Shown here piece after piece: positions 17,496 to 27,359 of a stretch of DNA of 64,000 bases. This DNA comes from Brevibacterium antiquum CNRZ 918 (lineage in GTDB: Bacteria; Actinomycetota; Actinomycetes; Actinomycetales; Brevibacteriaceae): NCBI RefSeq assembly GCF_900169145.1, contig NZ_FXZD01000010.1, forward strand, positions 42,402-106,401. The letters run 5' to 3'. Every line of letters begins with the position of its first letter. Position 1 is the stretch's first letter. The notes under the pieces were generated by a model. That model was not told the origin of the DNA. It ran no database searches and worked only from the letters and a program-made list of their open reading frames with translations. The translations under genes were made by a program, and so were the position numbers.

Positions 17496-18076
17496 CGAGC
17501 ACCAGCCCACGCCTTGTGAAATGGGAGAACGGCACCGACCTGGTCATCGAACTGCCCTTGGCCCTCGACGTTGCGACCGTCTGGTCCAAGCTCGTCGACA
17601 GTGAGACCGCCAGAGCCTGGTTCGCGTCCTTCACCGTCGACGAGGCGGCAGCCAGCTCGGACAGCGACGACTCGGACAGCGAGGACAGTGCTGAGGGGGA
17701 TTCCAATCCTGCGATCACCTTCGACCTCGGTGAGACCAAGCTGCACGGTGAGATCCTGAGCTGCGAGGTCGAGGACCATGTCCTCGTCGAGCTCGACGAT
17801 TTCGGCGTGCTGGGCATGGCGCTGCTCGCGCTCGAACTCACAGATGGGGACGCGACCCTTCTGATCTTCACCCAATCCGCAGCCGACGTCGAGAGTGCAC
17901 GTCTCAAGGCCGCGGACTTCGGACCGATGTGGGACACGCACCTGCGCCTGTTCGCTCGGGTCCTGGGACTCGACGTCGCCGAGGCCGGTGAGGAAGAGCT
18001 GCTCGCGCTCTACGCGGACCTCGAACTTGAGGACAGCGAAACACACGACAGCGAGGACGGGGCGGCCGAGGCATGA
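17492..18076 (+). CDS. SRPBCC-fold (AHSA1-like) protein
   Basis: A 194-aa protein with the START/SRPBCC pattern: an initial strand, then [22 protein letters not shown], the usual first helix of AHSA1-like proteins, and a long C-terminal helix ([15 protein letters not shown]). The family binds hydrophobic ligands or assists Hsp90 in eukaryotes; the bacterial role here is unknown. An acidic Ser/Asp/Glu run at about 51-68 interrupts the fold as a loop. It is coupled by ATGA overlaps to the upstream reductase and the downstream tsaD. Confidence 0.75.
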   Translation: MTSTSPRLVKWENGTDLVIELPLALDVATVWSKLVDSETARAWFASFTVDEAAASSDSDDSDSEDSAEGDSNPAITFDLGETKLHGEILSCEVEDHVLVELDDFGVLGMALLALELTDGDATLLIFTQSAADVESARLKAADFGPMWDTHLRLFARVLGLDVAEAGEEELLALYADLELEDSETHDSEDGAAEA

Positions 18077-19152
18077 GCGAACCGCTGGTGCTGGGCATCG
18101 AATCCTCGTGTGACGAAACCGGAGTCGGGATCGTTCGGGGCCGGACGCTGCTGACCAACACGGTCTCATCCTCGATGGATGAACACGTTCGCTTCGGCGG
18201 TGTGGTCCCCGAGGTCGCCTCACGCGCACATGTCCAGGCCATTGGTCCGGCCATCGCCTCGGCCTGCGATCAGGCAGACATCGCGCTGGGTGACCTCGAT
18301 GCCATCTCCGTGACCGCAGGCCCGGGACTCAGCGGTGCGCTGATGGTCGGAGTCGGTGCAGCCAAGGGCCTCGCCGCGGCACTCAACCTGCCGCTCTACG
18401 GGGTCAACCACCTCGCCGCACATGTGGCGGTGGACCTCATCGCCACCGACGTCGACGGTCTGACCACGCCGACCATCGCACTCCTCGTCTCCGGCGGGCA
18501 CACCGAGATCCTGCGCATCGGTGACGTAATCGATGACATCGAACTCATCGGCGCCACGATCGATGATGCTGCCGGCGAAGCCTTCGATAAGACCGCGCGG
18601 CTGCTGGGGCTCAACTACCCCGGCGGGCCGAACATCTCCAAGGCCGCTCTCGGGCAGCTCGACGGCAGCGGAATCCCCGGCGATCGCACCGCCGTGAAGT
18701 TCCCCCGCGGACTGGCCAAGAAGCAGGACCTGCGCGACCCCGAACGTCGCTTCAACTTCTCGTTCTCCGGACTCAAGACCGCCGCACTGCGGGAGGTCAC
18801 GAAGGCCGAGACGCTGGGAACCCACCTGCGGGTCGCCGACATCGCAGCGGGGTTCGAGGACGCCGTCGTCGACGTCCTCGTGACCAAGACTCTGCTGGCG
18901 GCGGCCGACACCGGAATCAACCACGTCGTCCTCGGCGGGGGAGTCGCCGCGAACTCCCACCTGCGCGAGGTTCTTGGAACCAGATGCGCCGAGGCGGGGG
19001 TGAGGCTGCGCGTGCCGCCTTTGAGCTTGTGCACGGACAACGGAGCCATGGTCGCAGCCCTCGGTGCCGAACTCGTCCGCCGTGGAATCGGACCCAGCGA
19101 CCTGTCATTTGCCGCAGTCTCTTCATTGGATGTCGATCATGTCCTCGTCTGA
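18073..19152 (+). CDS. tsaD: tRNA N6-adenosine threonylcarbamoyltransferase TsaD
   Basis: Transfers the threonylcarbamoyl group to A37 of ANN-decoding tRNAs, acting with TsaB and TsaE from the same region. It starts [16 protein letters not shown] and has the metal-binding histidines in NHLAAH (His113, His117), [19 protein letters not shown] and [13 protein letters not shown]. Its length of 359 aa is normal. It overlaps the preceding gene by 4 bp. Four unrelated genes separate it from rimI, unlike the tight tsaB-rimI-tsaD order common in actinobacteria. Confidence 0.96.
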   Translation: MSEPLVLGIESSCDETGVGIVRGRTLLTNTVSSSMDEHVRFGGVVPEVASRAHVQAIGPAIASACDQADIALGDLDAISVTAGPGLSGALMVGVGAAKGLAAALNLPLYGVNHLAAHVAVDLIATDVDGLTTPTIALLVSGGHTEILRIGDVIDDIELIGATIDDAAGEAFDKTARLLGLNYPGGPNISKAALGQLDGSGIPGDRTAVKFPRGLAKKQDLRDPERRFNFSFSGLKTAALREVTKAETLGTHLRVADIAAGFEDAVVDVLVTKTLLAAADTGINHVVLGGGVAANSHLREVLGTRCAEAGVRLRVPPLSLCTDNGAMVAALGAELVRRGIGPSDLSFAAVSSLDVDHVLV

Positions 19153-19726
19153 CCCGAACGCAGGCGACCAGAACGCCTACACGCACGACCGAAGCGGTGC
19201 CTCACGCGATGAGACCGCATACGGTCCGAACTCGAAGGATCTGCCCGACTACCTGCCGCCTCGGCGATCAGGAGACGGATGGACTCTCGGCTCGGACGGG
19301 CAGAAGCATTGGGGACTCAATGGGGCAGCGGGATTGATGCTGCTTGACCCTGCGCAGGGGATCCTCATGCAGCACCGCGCCCTGTGGTCGGTCGAAGGAG
19401 GGACCTGGGGTTTCCCCGGTGGTGCCCGTGACCTGGGCGAATCCGCTATCGAAGCGGCCGTTCGCGAGTCCTGGGAAGAAGCCGGTGTCCCCGACCGTGA
19501 GGCCGAGGGCATCGAAGTCCTCGAGACCCATGTCCTCGATCTCGGCGACTGGTCGTACACGACGGTCATCTCCCGGGCTCTGCATCATTTCGACCCGGTC
19601 ATCAGTGATCCGGAGAGCATCGAGCTCGCCTGGGTGCCGATTGAACAGCTCACGGATCTCAAGCTGCACTCCGGGGTCGCCGCGTCGCTGCCGGTCCTAC
19701 TGGAGCTCCTCCGCCCCCACCTGTGA
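19139..19726 (+). CDS. NUDIX hydrolase
   Basis: Hydrolyses nucleoside diphosphates linked to another moiety. The Nudix box is [23 protein letters not shown] at about 98-120, given by its key residues G, E, R-E-x-x-E-E. The N-terminal 50 residues are polar and probably disordered. The substrate is unknown; the spacing is of the ADP-ribose/8-oxo-dGTPase type. ATG 19139 overlaps the tsaD end by 14 bp; ATG 19130 is an alternative. A 23-bp tandem duplication follows 18 bp after the stop. Confidence 0.88.
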   Translation: MSSSDPNAGDQNAYTHDRSGASRDETAYGPNSKDLPDYLPPRRSGDGWTLGSDGQKHWGLNGAAGLMLLDPAQGILMQHRALWSVEGGTWGFPGGARDLGESAIEAAVRESWEEAGVPDREAEGIEVLETHVLDLGDWSYTTVISRALHHFDPVISDPESIELAWVPIEQLTDLKLHSGVAASLPVLLELLRPHL

Positions 19727-19743
19727 GCATTGCAGCCCAGCTG

Positions 19744-19789
19744 CTGGGCCCCGTGTGGAGCGTCGCCTGGGCTCCGTGTGGAGCGTCGT
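19744..19789. repeat. 23-bp tandem duplication downstream of the NUDIX gene
   Basis: Copies at 19744-19766 and 19767-19789 begin CTGGGC, share CCGTGTGGAGCGTCG and differ at two positions. No function is evident. Confidence 0.8.
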
Positions 19790-19882
19790 CGAGTTCCGGG
19801 TGTTGTACCGCGGCACTGGTGTGCGCCTGCAATTGTCGAGCCAGCACCCGTGTTTCGGCGAATGTGGGCGGGGCAGCGGCTG

Positions 19883-19920
19883 GTGGAACCCTCAGGTGTA
19901 TGTGGAACCCTCAGGTGTAT
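19883..19920. repeat. 19-bp exact tandem duplication spanning a stop codon
   Basis: GTGGAACCCTCAGGTGTAT occurs exactly twice, at 19883-19901 and 19902-19920. The stop codon (TCA on this strand, 19911-19913) of the YbdK-type gene lies in the second copy, so the gene's last codons are duplicated just beyond its end. Confidence 0.9.
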
Positions 19921-21038
19921 GAGGTGCGCAGGTCGCTGATCAGCGATCGAGTCACCTCGGTCAGCGATTGGGTGTCCTTGAACACGTTCTGCAGCCGCTG
20001 ATAGGGCACGCCGCGGTCGATGATCGAGGTGATGGAGTTCAGCTCGTCTGTGCAGCCCAGACGCTGTGCCACCGGGGCCAGGCGCGCGATCTCATCGGCC
20101 AGGCATTCGGTGACCAGACGCTCATCGGCCTCGGCATTCTCGATGATGATGGCGTCCATGCCGTAGCGTGCGGCACGCCACTTGTTCTCGTCGTGGAACC
20201 AATCCGGCATCGTCGGCAGGGCCTCACCGGCATCAAGACGGGCGGAGAAGTCGTCGACGAGGCACTGGATGAGAGCTGTGATCGCGGTGATCTCCTCGAG
20301 CGTGGGCAGCCCATCGCAGACTCTGACCTCGACGGTTCCCCAGTTCGGGGCGGGCCGGATGTCCCAGCGGATCTCATTGATGTTGTCGATGATGCCAGTG
20401 GTGAGCATGTCGGCCACGTACTTCTCGTAGTCCGACCACTCGTCGAACTGGAAGGGCAGTCCAGCGGTCGGCAGCTGCTGGAACATCATCGCCCGGTTTG
20501 AGGCATAGCCGGTGTCGGTCCCGCCCCAGAACGGTGATGATGCGCTCAGTGCTTGAAGGTGGGGGACATAGGCGAGGAGGGCGTTGACGATCGGCAGCAC
20601 CTTGTCCCGGGAGTCGATGCCCACGTGGACGTGGACGCCGAAGATGAGCATGTTCCGGCCCCACCACTGGGTGCGATCGACGAGCTCGAGGTAGCGGTCC
20701 TTGGCGCGGACCTCCTGAGACTGCCACTGCGCGAACGGATGCGTCCCAGCAGACATGAGTTCGATTCCACGGTCCTCGGTGAGCGTGCGCAGGGCACCCA
20801 TGGACGTGGCCAGGTCCTCAGCGATTCCGGACACCTGCTTGTGGACGCCGGTGACGAGCTCGATCGTGTTCGTGAGCATTTCGCCCACGATCTGCTTCTC
20901 GAATTCGGGTGCACGTTCGGCGACATCGGCGAGGAGGATCTCGGCGGCGGGAGTCAGATCAAGGCTGTCCCCGTCCAACAGAGCCAGTTCCCATTCGACT
21001 CCAAGCGTGGAGCGGGGTGAGCGTGCGAAATCGACCAT
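19911..21038 (-). CDS. Carboxylate-amine ligase, YbdK/GCS2 family
   Basis: ATP-dependent ligase of the glutamate-cysteine ligase 2 family, 375 aa from ATG 21038. Visible are TLGVEWELALLD near the start (Glu metal ligands), HVHVGI in the middle, and RPAPNWGTVEVRVCDG. In E. coli YbdK shows weak glutamate-cysteine ligase activity, but actinobacteria use mycothiol, so the real substrate is open. A GTG at 21098 would add 20 unlikely residues. It lies 62 bp after the polyol ABC ATPase in the same direction and might be read through from it. Confidence 0.88.
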   Translation of the reverse strand: MVDFARSPRSTLGVEWELALLDGDSLDLTPAAEILLADVAERAPEFEKQIVGEMLTNTIELVTGVHKQVSGIAEDLATSMGALRTLTEDRGIELMSAGTHPFAQWQSQEVRAKDRYLELVDRTQWWGRNMLIFGVHVHVGIDSRDKVLPIVNALLAYVPHLQALSASSPFWGGTDTGYASNRAMMFQQLPTAGLPFQFDEWSDYEKYVADMLTTGIIDNINEIRWDIRPAPNWGTVEVRVCDGLPTLEEITAITALIQCLVDDFSARLDAGEALPTMPDWFHDENKWRAARYGMDAIIIENAEADERLVTECLADEIARLAPVAQRLGCTDELNSITSIIDRGVPYQRLQNVFKDTQSLTEVTRSLISDLRTSYT

Positions 21039-21100
21039 GGATCGATCATAGTATTCCGCACCTGATTTTCTTGCCTCCGCCCGCCTAATGGGCGTCACAT

Positions 21101-22198
21101 TCAGGCCGCGTGGTCGGTCTCATCCGACAGCCGCGCACCGGATTGCGAATCGAAGAGGTGCAGGCGTGAGAACTCCGGGACGACTCTGACCACGTCACCT
21201 CTGGCCACGCGCGTGCGCCCGCTGACCCTGGTGACGATCGGCATGTCGCCGGTGCCCGTCGTCGCCCGACCGTGCACATAGGCATCGGCACCGAGCTCCT
21301 CGACCAGATCCACACTGACTTCCAGGCCACCGGTTGGTTCCAGACGGAAGTCCTCCGGGCGGATGCCGGCCGTCACCCGATCATCCGTGAGCTCCGAGCG
21401 CTGGGCGTGACTCAACCGGATCTCGGACTCACCGATGCGCAGCGCCCCATCCTGGAGCGGCAGGTCAAAGAGGTTCATCGCCGGAGAACCCATGAAGCCG
21501 GCGACGAAGAGGTTGGCGGGACGGTCGTAGAGGGCCCGCGGAGTGTCCACCTGCTGCAGGCGCCCGTCAGCGAGCACCGCGACGCGATCACCCATCGTCA
21601 TCGCCTCGACCTGGTCGTGGGTGACGTAGACCGTGGTGACGCCGAGGCGACGCGTGAGCGAGGCGATCTGTGCACGTGTCTGGACCCGCAGTTTGGCATC
21701 GAGGTTGGACAGCGGTTCGTCCATAAGGAACACCTGTGGAGAGCGCACGATGGCGCGTCCCATGGCCACGCGCTGCCGTTGCCCACCCGAGAGAGCCTTC
21801 GGCTTCCGATCCAGGTAGGGCTCGAGGTCGAGCAGCTGGGCGGCCTCACGGACACGTTCGCTGCGTTCAGCCTTGGCCACACCGGCGATTTTGAGGGCGA
21901 AGGCCATATTCTCCCCGACACTCATATGTGGGTAGAGCGCATAGTTCTGGAACACCATTGCGATGTCTCGCTCGCGGGGTGAGACCCCGGTTACATCGTC
22001 GTCGCCGATTCTGATGTGCCCGCCGTCGACGGGTTCGAGGCCGGCGAGCATGCGCAGGGTGGTGGACTTTCCGCAGCCAGAGGGGCCGACCAGGACGAGG
22101 AACTCGCCATCGGCGATATCGAGGCTGATCTCGTTGACTGATGGAGTCAGCGCCTCTGGGTACTGGCGCATTGCCTTATCGAAAGTGACTGTTGCCAT
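21101..22198 (-). CDS. Sugar/polyol ABC transporter ATP-binding protein (UgpC/SmoK type)
   Basis: Energises the importer whose binding protein and permeases are encoded on the other strand from 24972. Of 365 aa, the ATPase domain has Walker A GPSGCGKST, the Q-loop VFQNYALYPHM, signature LSGGQRQRVAMGRA and Walker B VFLMDEPLSNLDAKLR. A C-terminal TOBE/OB regulatory domain follows, with the GIRPEDFRL hallmark of the MalK/UgpC/SmoK group. The start MATVTFD at 22198 is preferred; the ATG at 22210 would overlap the upstream xylB gene. It is the last gene of the sorC-xylB-ATPase unit. Confidence 0.93.
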   Translation of the reverse strand: MATVTFDKAMRQYPEALTPSVNEISLDIADGEFLVLVGPSGCGKSTTLRMLAGLEPVDGGHIRIGDDDVTGVSPRERDIAMVFQNYALYPHMSVGENMAFALKIAGVAKAERSERVREAAQLLDLEPYLDRKPKALSGGQRQRVAMGRAIVRSPQVFLMDEPLSNLDAKLRVQTRAQIASLTRRLGVTTVYVTHDQVEAMTMGDRVAVLADGRLQQVDTPRALYDRPANLFVAGFMGSPAMNLFDLPLQDGALRIGESEIRLSHAQRSELTDDRVTAGIRPEDFRLEPTGGLEVSVDLVEELGADAYVHGRATTGTGDMPIVTRVSGRTRVARGDVVRVVPEFSRLHLFDSQSGARLSDETDHAA

Positions 22199-22206
22199 GG
22201 TGAATC

Positions 22207-23796
22207 TCAACCTTCCACGGGTGCGTGGGCACCCGACGATCCGCGGTGATCATTGTCTGAGTTCTCGTGGGCGGGATTGGTGCGGTCGGTGACGCTGCTG
22301 TCGGGGGTGTTTCCGGAGTGGGCGAACGAACGGTACTGCTGACGTACCTGCGATGGTCTCGGGTGCAGGGTCGCGACGAGCTCGACCTGCCACCTCGGCG
22401 AGGTTCCGGTCAGTGTCCAGGCCGCTTGTCGGGCGGCTCCGATGGCCACGTACTCGGCCTGTTCGGGCACGTCGATGGGGACGGTGAAGATGTCTCTGGC
22501 CACCTCACGGACTGCGGGGTTGCGGGCTGCCCCGCCGATAAGGAGCAGCCGTTTGACGGTCAGACCCTGCCGCGGCACCGCATCGAGTCCATCCGCCAAC
22601 CCGCACAGCATGCCCTCGACGAAGGCCCGAGCAACGTTCTCCGGGGTCGAATTCGCCAAGGTCATACCTTCCAGGCGGGCTGTCGCATCCGGCAGGTTGG
22701 GGGTGCGCTCGCCCTCGAAATAGGGGACGAGCGTGAGACCGTTCGCCCCCGGTGCCGAGGCAAGCGCCAGTGCAGCCACGTCGGTATGGCTGGCTCGCAG
22801 CAGCACTGCCGCGGAGTCGAGGACGCGGGCGGCGTTGAGGGTGGCCACCAGCGGAAGCCGCCCACCGTCGGCCGAGGCGAATCCGGCGACCATACCGGAA
22901 GGATCGTTGATCTCCAGTCGGGTCGGGCTGAAGACCGTCCCCGAGGTGCCGATTGAGATGACGACGTCGCCCGGGCCGGCTCCGAGCCCGAGTGCAGCGG
23001 CCGCATTGTCCCCGGCGCCGGGACCGACGAGGATGCCCTCGGGCGTGTGACCAGCGCTCTCGTGGGGCTCCAGGACACGCGGCAGAAGGATGGCTGTCGG
23101 TTCAGGACTGGCCGTGCCGGTTGCCGGTTTCGTGTGAGCTGTGGGTCCAGCCGCTTCGCGTGCTGCGGAGCCGAAGGCCGCATGGAAGAGTTCAAGGTCG
23201 TAGCTGCCGGTGACCGCTGAGAAATACGCGGTTCCGCTGGCGTCGGAGGCATCAGTGACGAGTGCCTCGAGGTCGGGTCCTCGGGGAGCGGCCGAGCTGG
23301 TCGGTCCGTAGCCCAGGAGCCGCCAGGTCAGCCAGTCATGGGGCAGAGCCACGGCTGCCACTCGGGAGGCGTTGTCGGGCTCATGATCGCGCAGCCACCG
23401 CAGCTTGGCCCCGGTGAAGGACGCAACAGGAACGATGCCGGCCCGGTCGACGAACTCATCTGCCCCGATCTCCGCGATGAGTGCCCGTGCCGCTGCGTCG
23501 CTGCGCAGATCGTTCCACAGCAGAGCATCGCGGATGACCTGTCCGTGTCTGTCGAGAGTGATGAGTCCGTGCTGCTGTCCGCTGATGCTGACGGCGGCGA
23601 CGTCAGCGAACCCTCCTGCGTCGCAGATCGCCTGCTGCAGGGCCGACCACCAGGCTTCGGGGTCGACCTCCGTTCCGGCAGGGTGCGGCGCCGATCCTTG
23701 GCGCAGGATCTCGCCTGTGTCGGGGTCGACGATGACGACCTTGCAGCTCTGCGTCGAGGAATCAACGCCGGCGACCAGTGTGCTCTCGGCAGTCAT
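22207..23796 (-). CDS. xylB: Xylulokinase
   Basis: FGGY-family kinase phosphorylating D-xylulose to xylulose 5-phosphate. Of 529 aa, the N-terminal domain has LVAGVDSSTQSCKVVI, SISGQQHGLITLD and LLWNDLRS. The C-terminal domain has GAGDNAAAALGLG, SIGTSGTVF and LLLIGGAARNP. Together with mannitol 2-dehydrogenase encoded divergently, it suits a route in which D-arabitol is oxidised to D-xylulose. The start at 23796 overlaps the sorC stop (ATGA). The C-terminal 20 residues are polar and variable. Confidence 0.92.
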   Translation of the reverse strand: MTAESTLVAGVDSSTQSCKVVIVDPDTGEILRQGSAPHPAGTEVDPEAWWSALQQAICDAGGFADVAAVSISGQQHGLITLDRHGQVIRDALLWNDLRSDAAARALIAEIGADEFVDRAGIVPVASFTGAKLRWLRDHEPDNASRVAAVALPHDWLTWRLLGYGPTSSAAPRGPDLEALVTDASDASGTAYFSAVTGSYDLELFHAAFGSAAREAAGPTAHTKPATGTASPEPTAILLPRVLEPHESAGHTPEGILVGPGAGDNAAAALGLGAGPGDVVISIGTSGTVFSPTRLEINDPSGMVAGFASADGGRLPLVATLNAARVLDSAAVLLRASHTDVAALALASAPGANGLTLVPYFEGERTPNLPDATARLEGMTLANSTPENVARAFVEGMLCGLADGLDAVPRQGLTVKRLLLIGGAARNPAVREVARDIFTVPIDVPEQAEYVAIGAARQAAWTLTGTSPRWQVELVATLHPRPSQVRQQYRSFAHSGNTPDSSVTDRTNPAHENSDNDHRGSSGAHAPVEG

Positions 23797-24782
23797 CGGG
23801 ACTCCTCGGGCTGCCCGGCGGTCTGCCCGACGTTCTGTGCCTCGGGGCGCGGACTGTCGAGGATCTCTTGGGCCAGCGCATCGTCGACGATGGCGACGTC
23901 GAGGAATCCGGCGGCGCAGGCTGCGCGAACAGCCTCGGCGCGCTGTGCTCCGCGTGCCACACCGACGGTGGTCGCCGCGTTTCGCAGTTGTTCGAGGGTG
24001 ACGGCGATGACGCGGTCGTCGATGGTGTCGACCTCGGCTCCAGCGGAGTCGAAGAGGCGCCCGGAGGCTTCGGCCACCGCGCCGTCGGCCAGCCCTGCGG
24101 CTCGCTGTTCTGGGCTGCATTTCTCCCAGACTGAGGACTGCTCCTTCGCCCACGCGGCGACCGAGACGACCGCGAGATCGAGATCGTCTGCGGCGGCGAG
24201 GGCACTGGAGATCTCGGGCAGGGCGCTGAGATCCGCAGTGGTGTCCGCCTCGGTGACCAGCAGAGGTGCCGGCAGCCGAACCATGGTCACGGCGGCATCC
24301 TGTCCCAACCGGGCGAAGATCCCGGAGCTGGGTCGATGCGAGCCGAGTTGAAGGGCCCCTGCCAGCTGGACGACTGTGCAGCGGGGGAGCGCGGGGGCGA
24401 ATTCTGCTGCTGCGTCGAGTGTGCGCGACCAGGCAAGTCCGATGCGCATGCCCGGGCGGGCTCGATGATCGACGTAGGAGAGTGCGGCACGACCCATTCG
24501 CTGGGCGGCATCGGTCTCGTGCTCGAGGTCGACGATGACTGCCGACCTCAGCCCGAGTGTCGCCGCGAGCCGTTCGGCTTGGTCGTCTTCTTCGGCGGCA
24601 TCGGCCTCGATGGAGATCGTGACGACTCCGCTGTCGACGGCCTCCTGAAGCAGACGGGCGATCTGGAATCGGCTGAGTCCGTGCGCTTTGCCCAGCTCCA
24701 CCTTCGAGCCGCCTTGAATATAGTGCTCTCTGGCCAGTTGGGCCAGGAACCTGCGATGTCTGGCGGTGGGTGCTGTGTTCAT
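23793..24782 (-). CDS. SorC/DeoR-type sugar-sensing transcriptional regulator
   Basis: Of 329 aa, the N-terminal helix-turn-helix (about 8-50; KVELGKAHGLSRFQIARLLQEA) is followed by the SorC sugar-phosphate-binding domain, an inactive isomerase-like fold with LRSAVIVDL, RIGLAWSRTLDAAAEF and a terminal helical region. It most likely senses a phosphorylated polyol or ketose and controls the divergent transport operon and its own operon. Start is ATG 24782 with GGGAG upstream; a longer frame reaches the operator region and is unlikely. It is coupled to xylB by ATGA. Confidence 0.88.
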   Translation of the reverse strand: MNTAPTARHRRFLAQLAREHYIQGGSKVELGKAHGLSRFQIARLLQEAVDSGVVTISIEADAAEEDDQAERLAATLGLRSAVIVDLEHETDAAQRMGRAALSYVDHRARPGMRIGLAWSRTLDAAAEFAPALPRCTVVQLAGALQLGSHRPSSGIFARLGQDAAVTMVRLPAPLLVTEADTTADLSALPEISSALAAADDLDLAVVSVAAWAKEQSSVWEKCSPEQRAAGLADGAVAEASGRLFDSAGAEVDTIDDRVIAVTLEQLRNAATTVGVARGAQRAEAVRAACAAGFLDVAIVDDALAQEILDSPRPEAQNVGQTAGQPEESR

Positions 24783-24833
24783 GGCTCTCCCTTCCGAACT
24801 CACGGCGACCACACTCACGGCAGCCACCTTACC

Positions 24834-24910
24834 GCTCATATGTGATCTGTTGCACATCTGATCAGATTATGACACAGTATTGCACATGTGAGCACGGATG
24901 CTCATATGTA
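24834..24910. promoter_or_regulatory. Operator array: four CACATNTGAGC half-sites
   Basis: The 11-bp pattern CACATNTGAGC occurs four times between sorC and the transport operon. On the minus strand it lies at 24834-24844 (exact, central A) and at 24900-24910 (first base T). On the plus strand it lies at 24853-24863 (TGATC ending) and 24883-24893 (exact, central G). The layout is minus, plus, plus, minus. This fits a multimeric SorC repressor acting on both promoters. Confidence 0.6.
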
Positions 24911-24971
24911 TTTCGTCAAGCACACCCGACGGCGGGCAGCAATCCCGCAATGACGAGGGAAGGCAATTACG

Positions 24972-26330
24972 ATGAAGCAGAAGATCACGGGTCGAGCTGT
25001 CACAGCGGCGGCCATCGGAGTGGTCGGAGCACTCACACTCGCTGGGTGTGGTGGCGCCGGAGGCAGTTCGAGCGGCGGAGGAAACGAAGAAGTCAACGTT
25101 CTCATGGTCAACAATCCGCAGATGCAGGACCTGCAGAAGCTCACCGCCGATCACTTCACCAACGACACAGGCATCAAGGTCAACTACACAGTGCTGCCGG
25201 AGAACGAAGTTCGCGCCAAGATCGGTCAGGAGTTCTCCGCTCAGGCCGGCAACTACGACGTGGCCTCGATGTCGAACTACGAAGTGCCGACATACGCCAA
25301 GAACGGGTGGCTGACCCCGATGGACGAAGGGGTGGTCGATGCCGAGGGATTCAACCAGGACGACATCCTCGCGCCGATGGCCGAATCGATGACCTATGAG
25401 GACCAGATCTACGGAGAGCCGTTCTATGGGGAGGGATCCTTCCTGATGTACAGGAAGGACATCTTCGAGAAGGCAGATGTGACGATGCCGGAGAATCCGA
25501 CTTGGGACGAGGTTGCCGACCTGGCGGCGAAGGTCGACGGTGCCGAGAAGGGAACCAAGGGCATCTGCCTGCGTGGTCTGCCCGGTTGGGGAGAGATGTT
25601 CGCGCCCCTGACCACTGTGGTCAATACCTTCGGCGGAACCTGGTTCGATGAGAATTGGGATGCTCAGGTCGATTCCAAGGAGTTCAAAGAGGCGACGAAC
25701 TTCTATGTCGACCTCATCAAGGATCACGGCGAATCGGGAGCACCGCAGGCCGGGTACACCGAGTGCCTGACCAACCTGCAACAGGGCAATGTCGCAATGT
25801 GGTATGACTCGACGGCGGCAACAGGAACCCTCGAAGCCGATGACTCACCGGTCAAAGGCAAGATCGGCTACGTTGCTGCTCCGGTGAAGGAGACCGAGTC
25901 GAGTTCGTGGCTCTACACCTGGGCCTGGGGCATCCAGGATGCGGCCAAGAACCAGGATGCCGCCAAGCAGTTCGTGGCCTGGGCCTCCTCGCAGGACTAT
26001 GAGGAAACCGTGGCCGAGGAACTGGGCTGGCAGCACGTGCCCGCAGGCAAACGCACCTCGACCTATGAGAACCCGGACTACCAGAAGGCAGCAGAACCGT
26101 TCTACAAGCAGACCGAGGACGCCATCAACTCGGCCGATCCGGAGAATCCCGGTGTGCAGCCGCGCCCGACTCTCGGCGTGCAGTTCGTGACCATCCCCGA
26201 ATTCGCTGACCTGGCGACGGGCATCTCTGAGGACGTCAGTTCGGCGATTGCCGGACGCACCACGGTGGACAAGGCCTTGGAGAAGGGACAGAAGGAAGCG
26301 CAGAAGGTCGGAGACAAGTACAAGAAGTGA
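24972..26330 (+). CDS. Polyol ABC transporter substrate-binding lipoprotein
   Basis: Extracellular solute-binding protein, family 1, 452 aa. The signal peptide ends in lipobox LTLAGC with the lipidated Cys26, followed by a Gly/Ser-rich linker. The mature part has the binding-protein fold with GEPFYGEGSFLMYRKDIFEKA and an aromatic-rich region near WLYTWAWGIQDAA. It resembles SmoE-type sorbitol/mannitol binders, an assignment supported by the operon's mannitol dehydrogenase. A GAGGGAAGG ribosome site precedes the ATG. It is the first gene of the operon that runs to 29897. Confidence 0.92.
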   Translation: MKQKITGRAVTAAAIGVVGALTLAGCGGAGGSSSGGGNEEVNVLMVNNPQMQDLQKLTADHFTNDTGIKVNYTVLPENEVRAKIGQEFSAQAGNYDVASMSNYEVPTYAKNGWLTPMDEGVVDAEGFNQDDILAPMAESMTYEDQIYGEPFYGEGSFLMYRKDIFEKADVTMPENPTWDEVADLAAKVDGAEKGTKGICLRGLPGWGEMFAPLTTVVNTFGGTWFDENWDAQVDSKEFKEATNFYVDLIKDHGESGAPQAGYTECLTNLQQGNVAMWYDSTAATGTLEADDSPVKGKIGYVAAPVKETESSSWLYTWAWGIQDAAKNQDAAKQFVAWASSQDYEETVAEELGWQHVPAGKRTSTYENPDYQKAAEPFYKQTEDAINSADPENPGVQPRPTLGVQFVTIPEFADLATGISEDVSSAIAGRTTVDKALEKGQKEAQKVGDKYKK

Positions 26331-26408
26331 GAGAAGCGCCGTGGGCGGAGGCGTTCGCGTCTCCGCCCAGGCATCCGGCCCCATTGCACCCATCACCGGA
26401 GGTTGTCC

Positions 26409-27359
26409 ATGTCAGCTCCTGCGCAAGATCGCCGAACTCGGGCGGTGCCCGCGCCCACATCGCCTAAGCCCGCATCCTCGAATGCTCGACAGCGGTGGTC
26501 TCGGCGAGCCCCGATGCTGCCGGCGCTGATCTTCGTCATCCTCGTCACGCAGATTCCGTTCGCGATCACGATCGTCATCTCGTTCATGAAGTGGAACGCT
26601 GCCTATCCCGATGACATCAGCTTCGGCACCCTGCAGAACTACATCACCGTCTTCACAGATGCGGACCTGCTGCGTGCAGTGTTCGTCACCGTTGGGCTCA
26701 CCGTCTCAGTCGTCCTGGTGTCGGCCGTGCTGGGCTTGGCCATCGCACTTCTCCTTGACCGCAAGTTCATCGGACGCGGGTTCGTGCGCACGCTGATGAT
26801 CACCCCGTTCCTGATCGTGCCCGTGGCTGCGGCACTGCTGTTCAAGCATGCGATCTTCAACCCTTCCTACGGATTGGTCAACGGACTGCTGACCACTGTC
26901 TTAGGTGAGAATGCCCCGCAGCCGGATCTGATGAGCACATACCCGCTGTTGGGAATCGGCATCGTGCTCGTCTGGCAGTGGACCCCGTTCATGATGCTCA
27001 TCATGCTGGCAGGTCTGCAGTCGCGTCCCATGGACGTCTACGAGGCGGCCCTGGTCGACGGCGCCGGGCCGGGTCAGACGTTCCGATTCATCACGTTGCC
27101 GCACCTGCGCCGCTATATCGAACTCGCGGCGCTGCTCGGCACGATCTACATCGTGCAGAACTTCGACACCGTCTTCACGATGACCTCAGGCGGACTCGGA
27201 ACCGCGAATCTGCCGTATGTCATCTACCAGGAGTTCTTCGTGGCCCAGGACTATGGCGTTGCCTCTGCTGTCGGCGTCATCGTCGTCATCGCATCACTTG
27301 TCATTGCAACCTTCGCACTGCGAACCGCGTCCACTCTGCTCAAGGAGGAGAACTCATGA
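26409..27359 (+). CDS. Polyol ABC transporter permease 1
   Basis: MalF-type inner-membrane permease, 316 aa with six predicted transmembrane segments. The cytoplasmic EAA loop for ATPase docking is visible as YEAALVDGAGPGQTFRFITLP at about 213-233. The N-terminal 35 residues are polar, Pro/Ser-rich and cytoplasmic. ATG 26409 lies 7 bp after GGAGG, so the in-frame TTG at 26403 is discounted. The stop overlaps the next permease (ATGA). Confidence 0.94.
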   Translation: MSAPAQDRRTRAVPAPTSPKPASSNARQRWSRRAPMLPALIFVILVTQIPFAITIVISFMKWNAAYPDDISFGTLQNYITVFTDADLLRAVFVTVGLTVSVVLVSAVLGLAIALLLDRKFIGRGFVRTLMITPFLIVPVAAALLFKHAIFNPSYGLVNGLLTTVLGENAPQPDLMSTYPLLGIGIVLVWQWTPFMMLIMLAGLQSRPMDVYEAALVDGAGPGQTFRFITLPHLRRYIELAALLGTIYIVQNFDTVFTMTSGGLGTANLPYVIYQEFFVAQDYGVASAVGVIVVIASLVIATFALRTASTLLKEENS

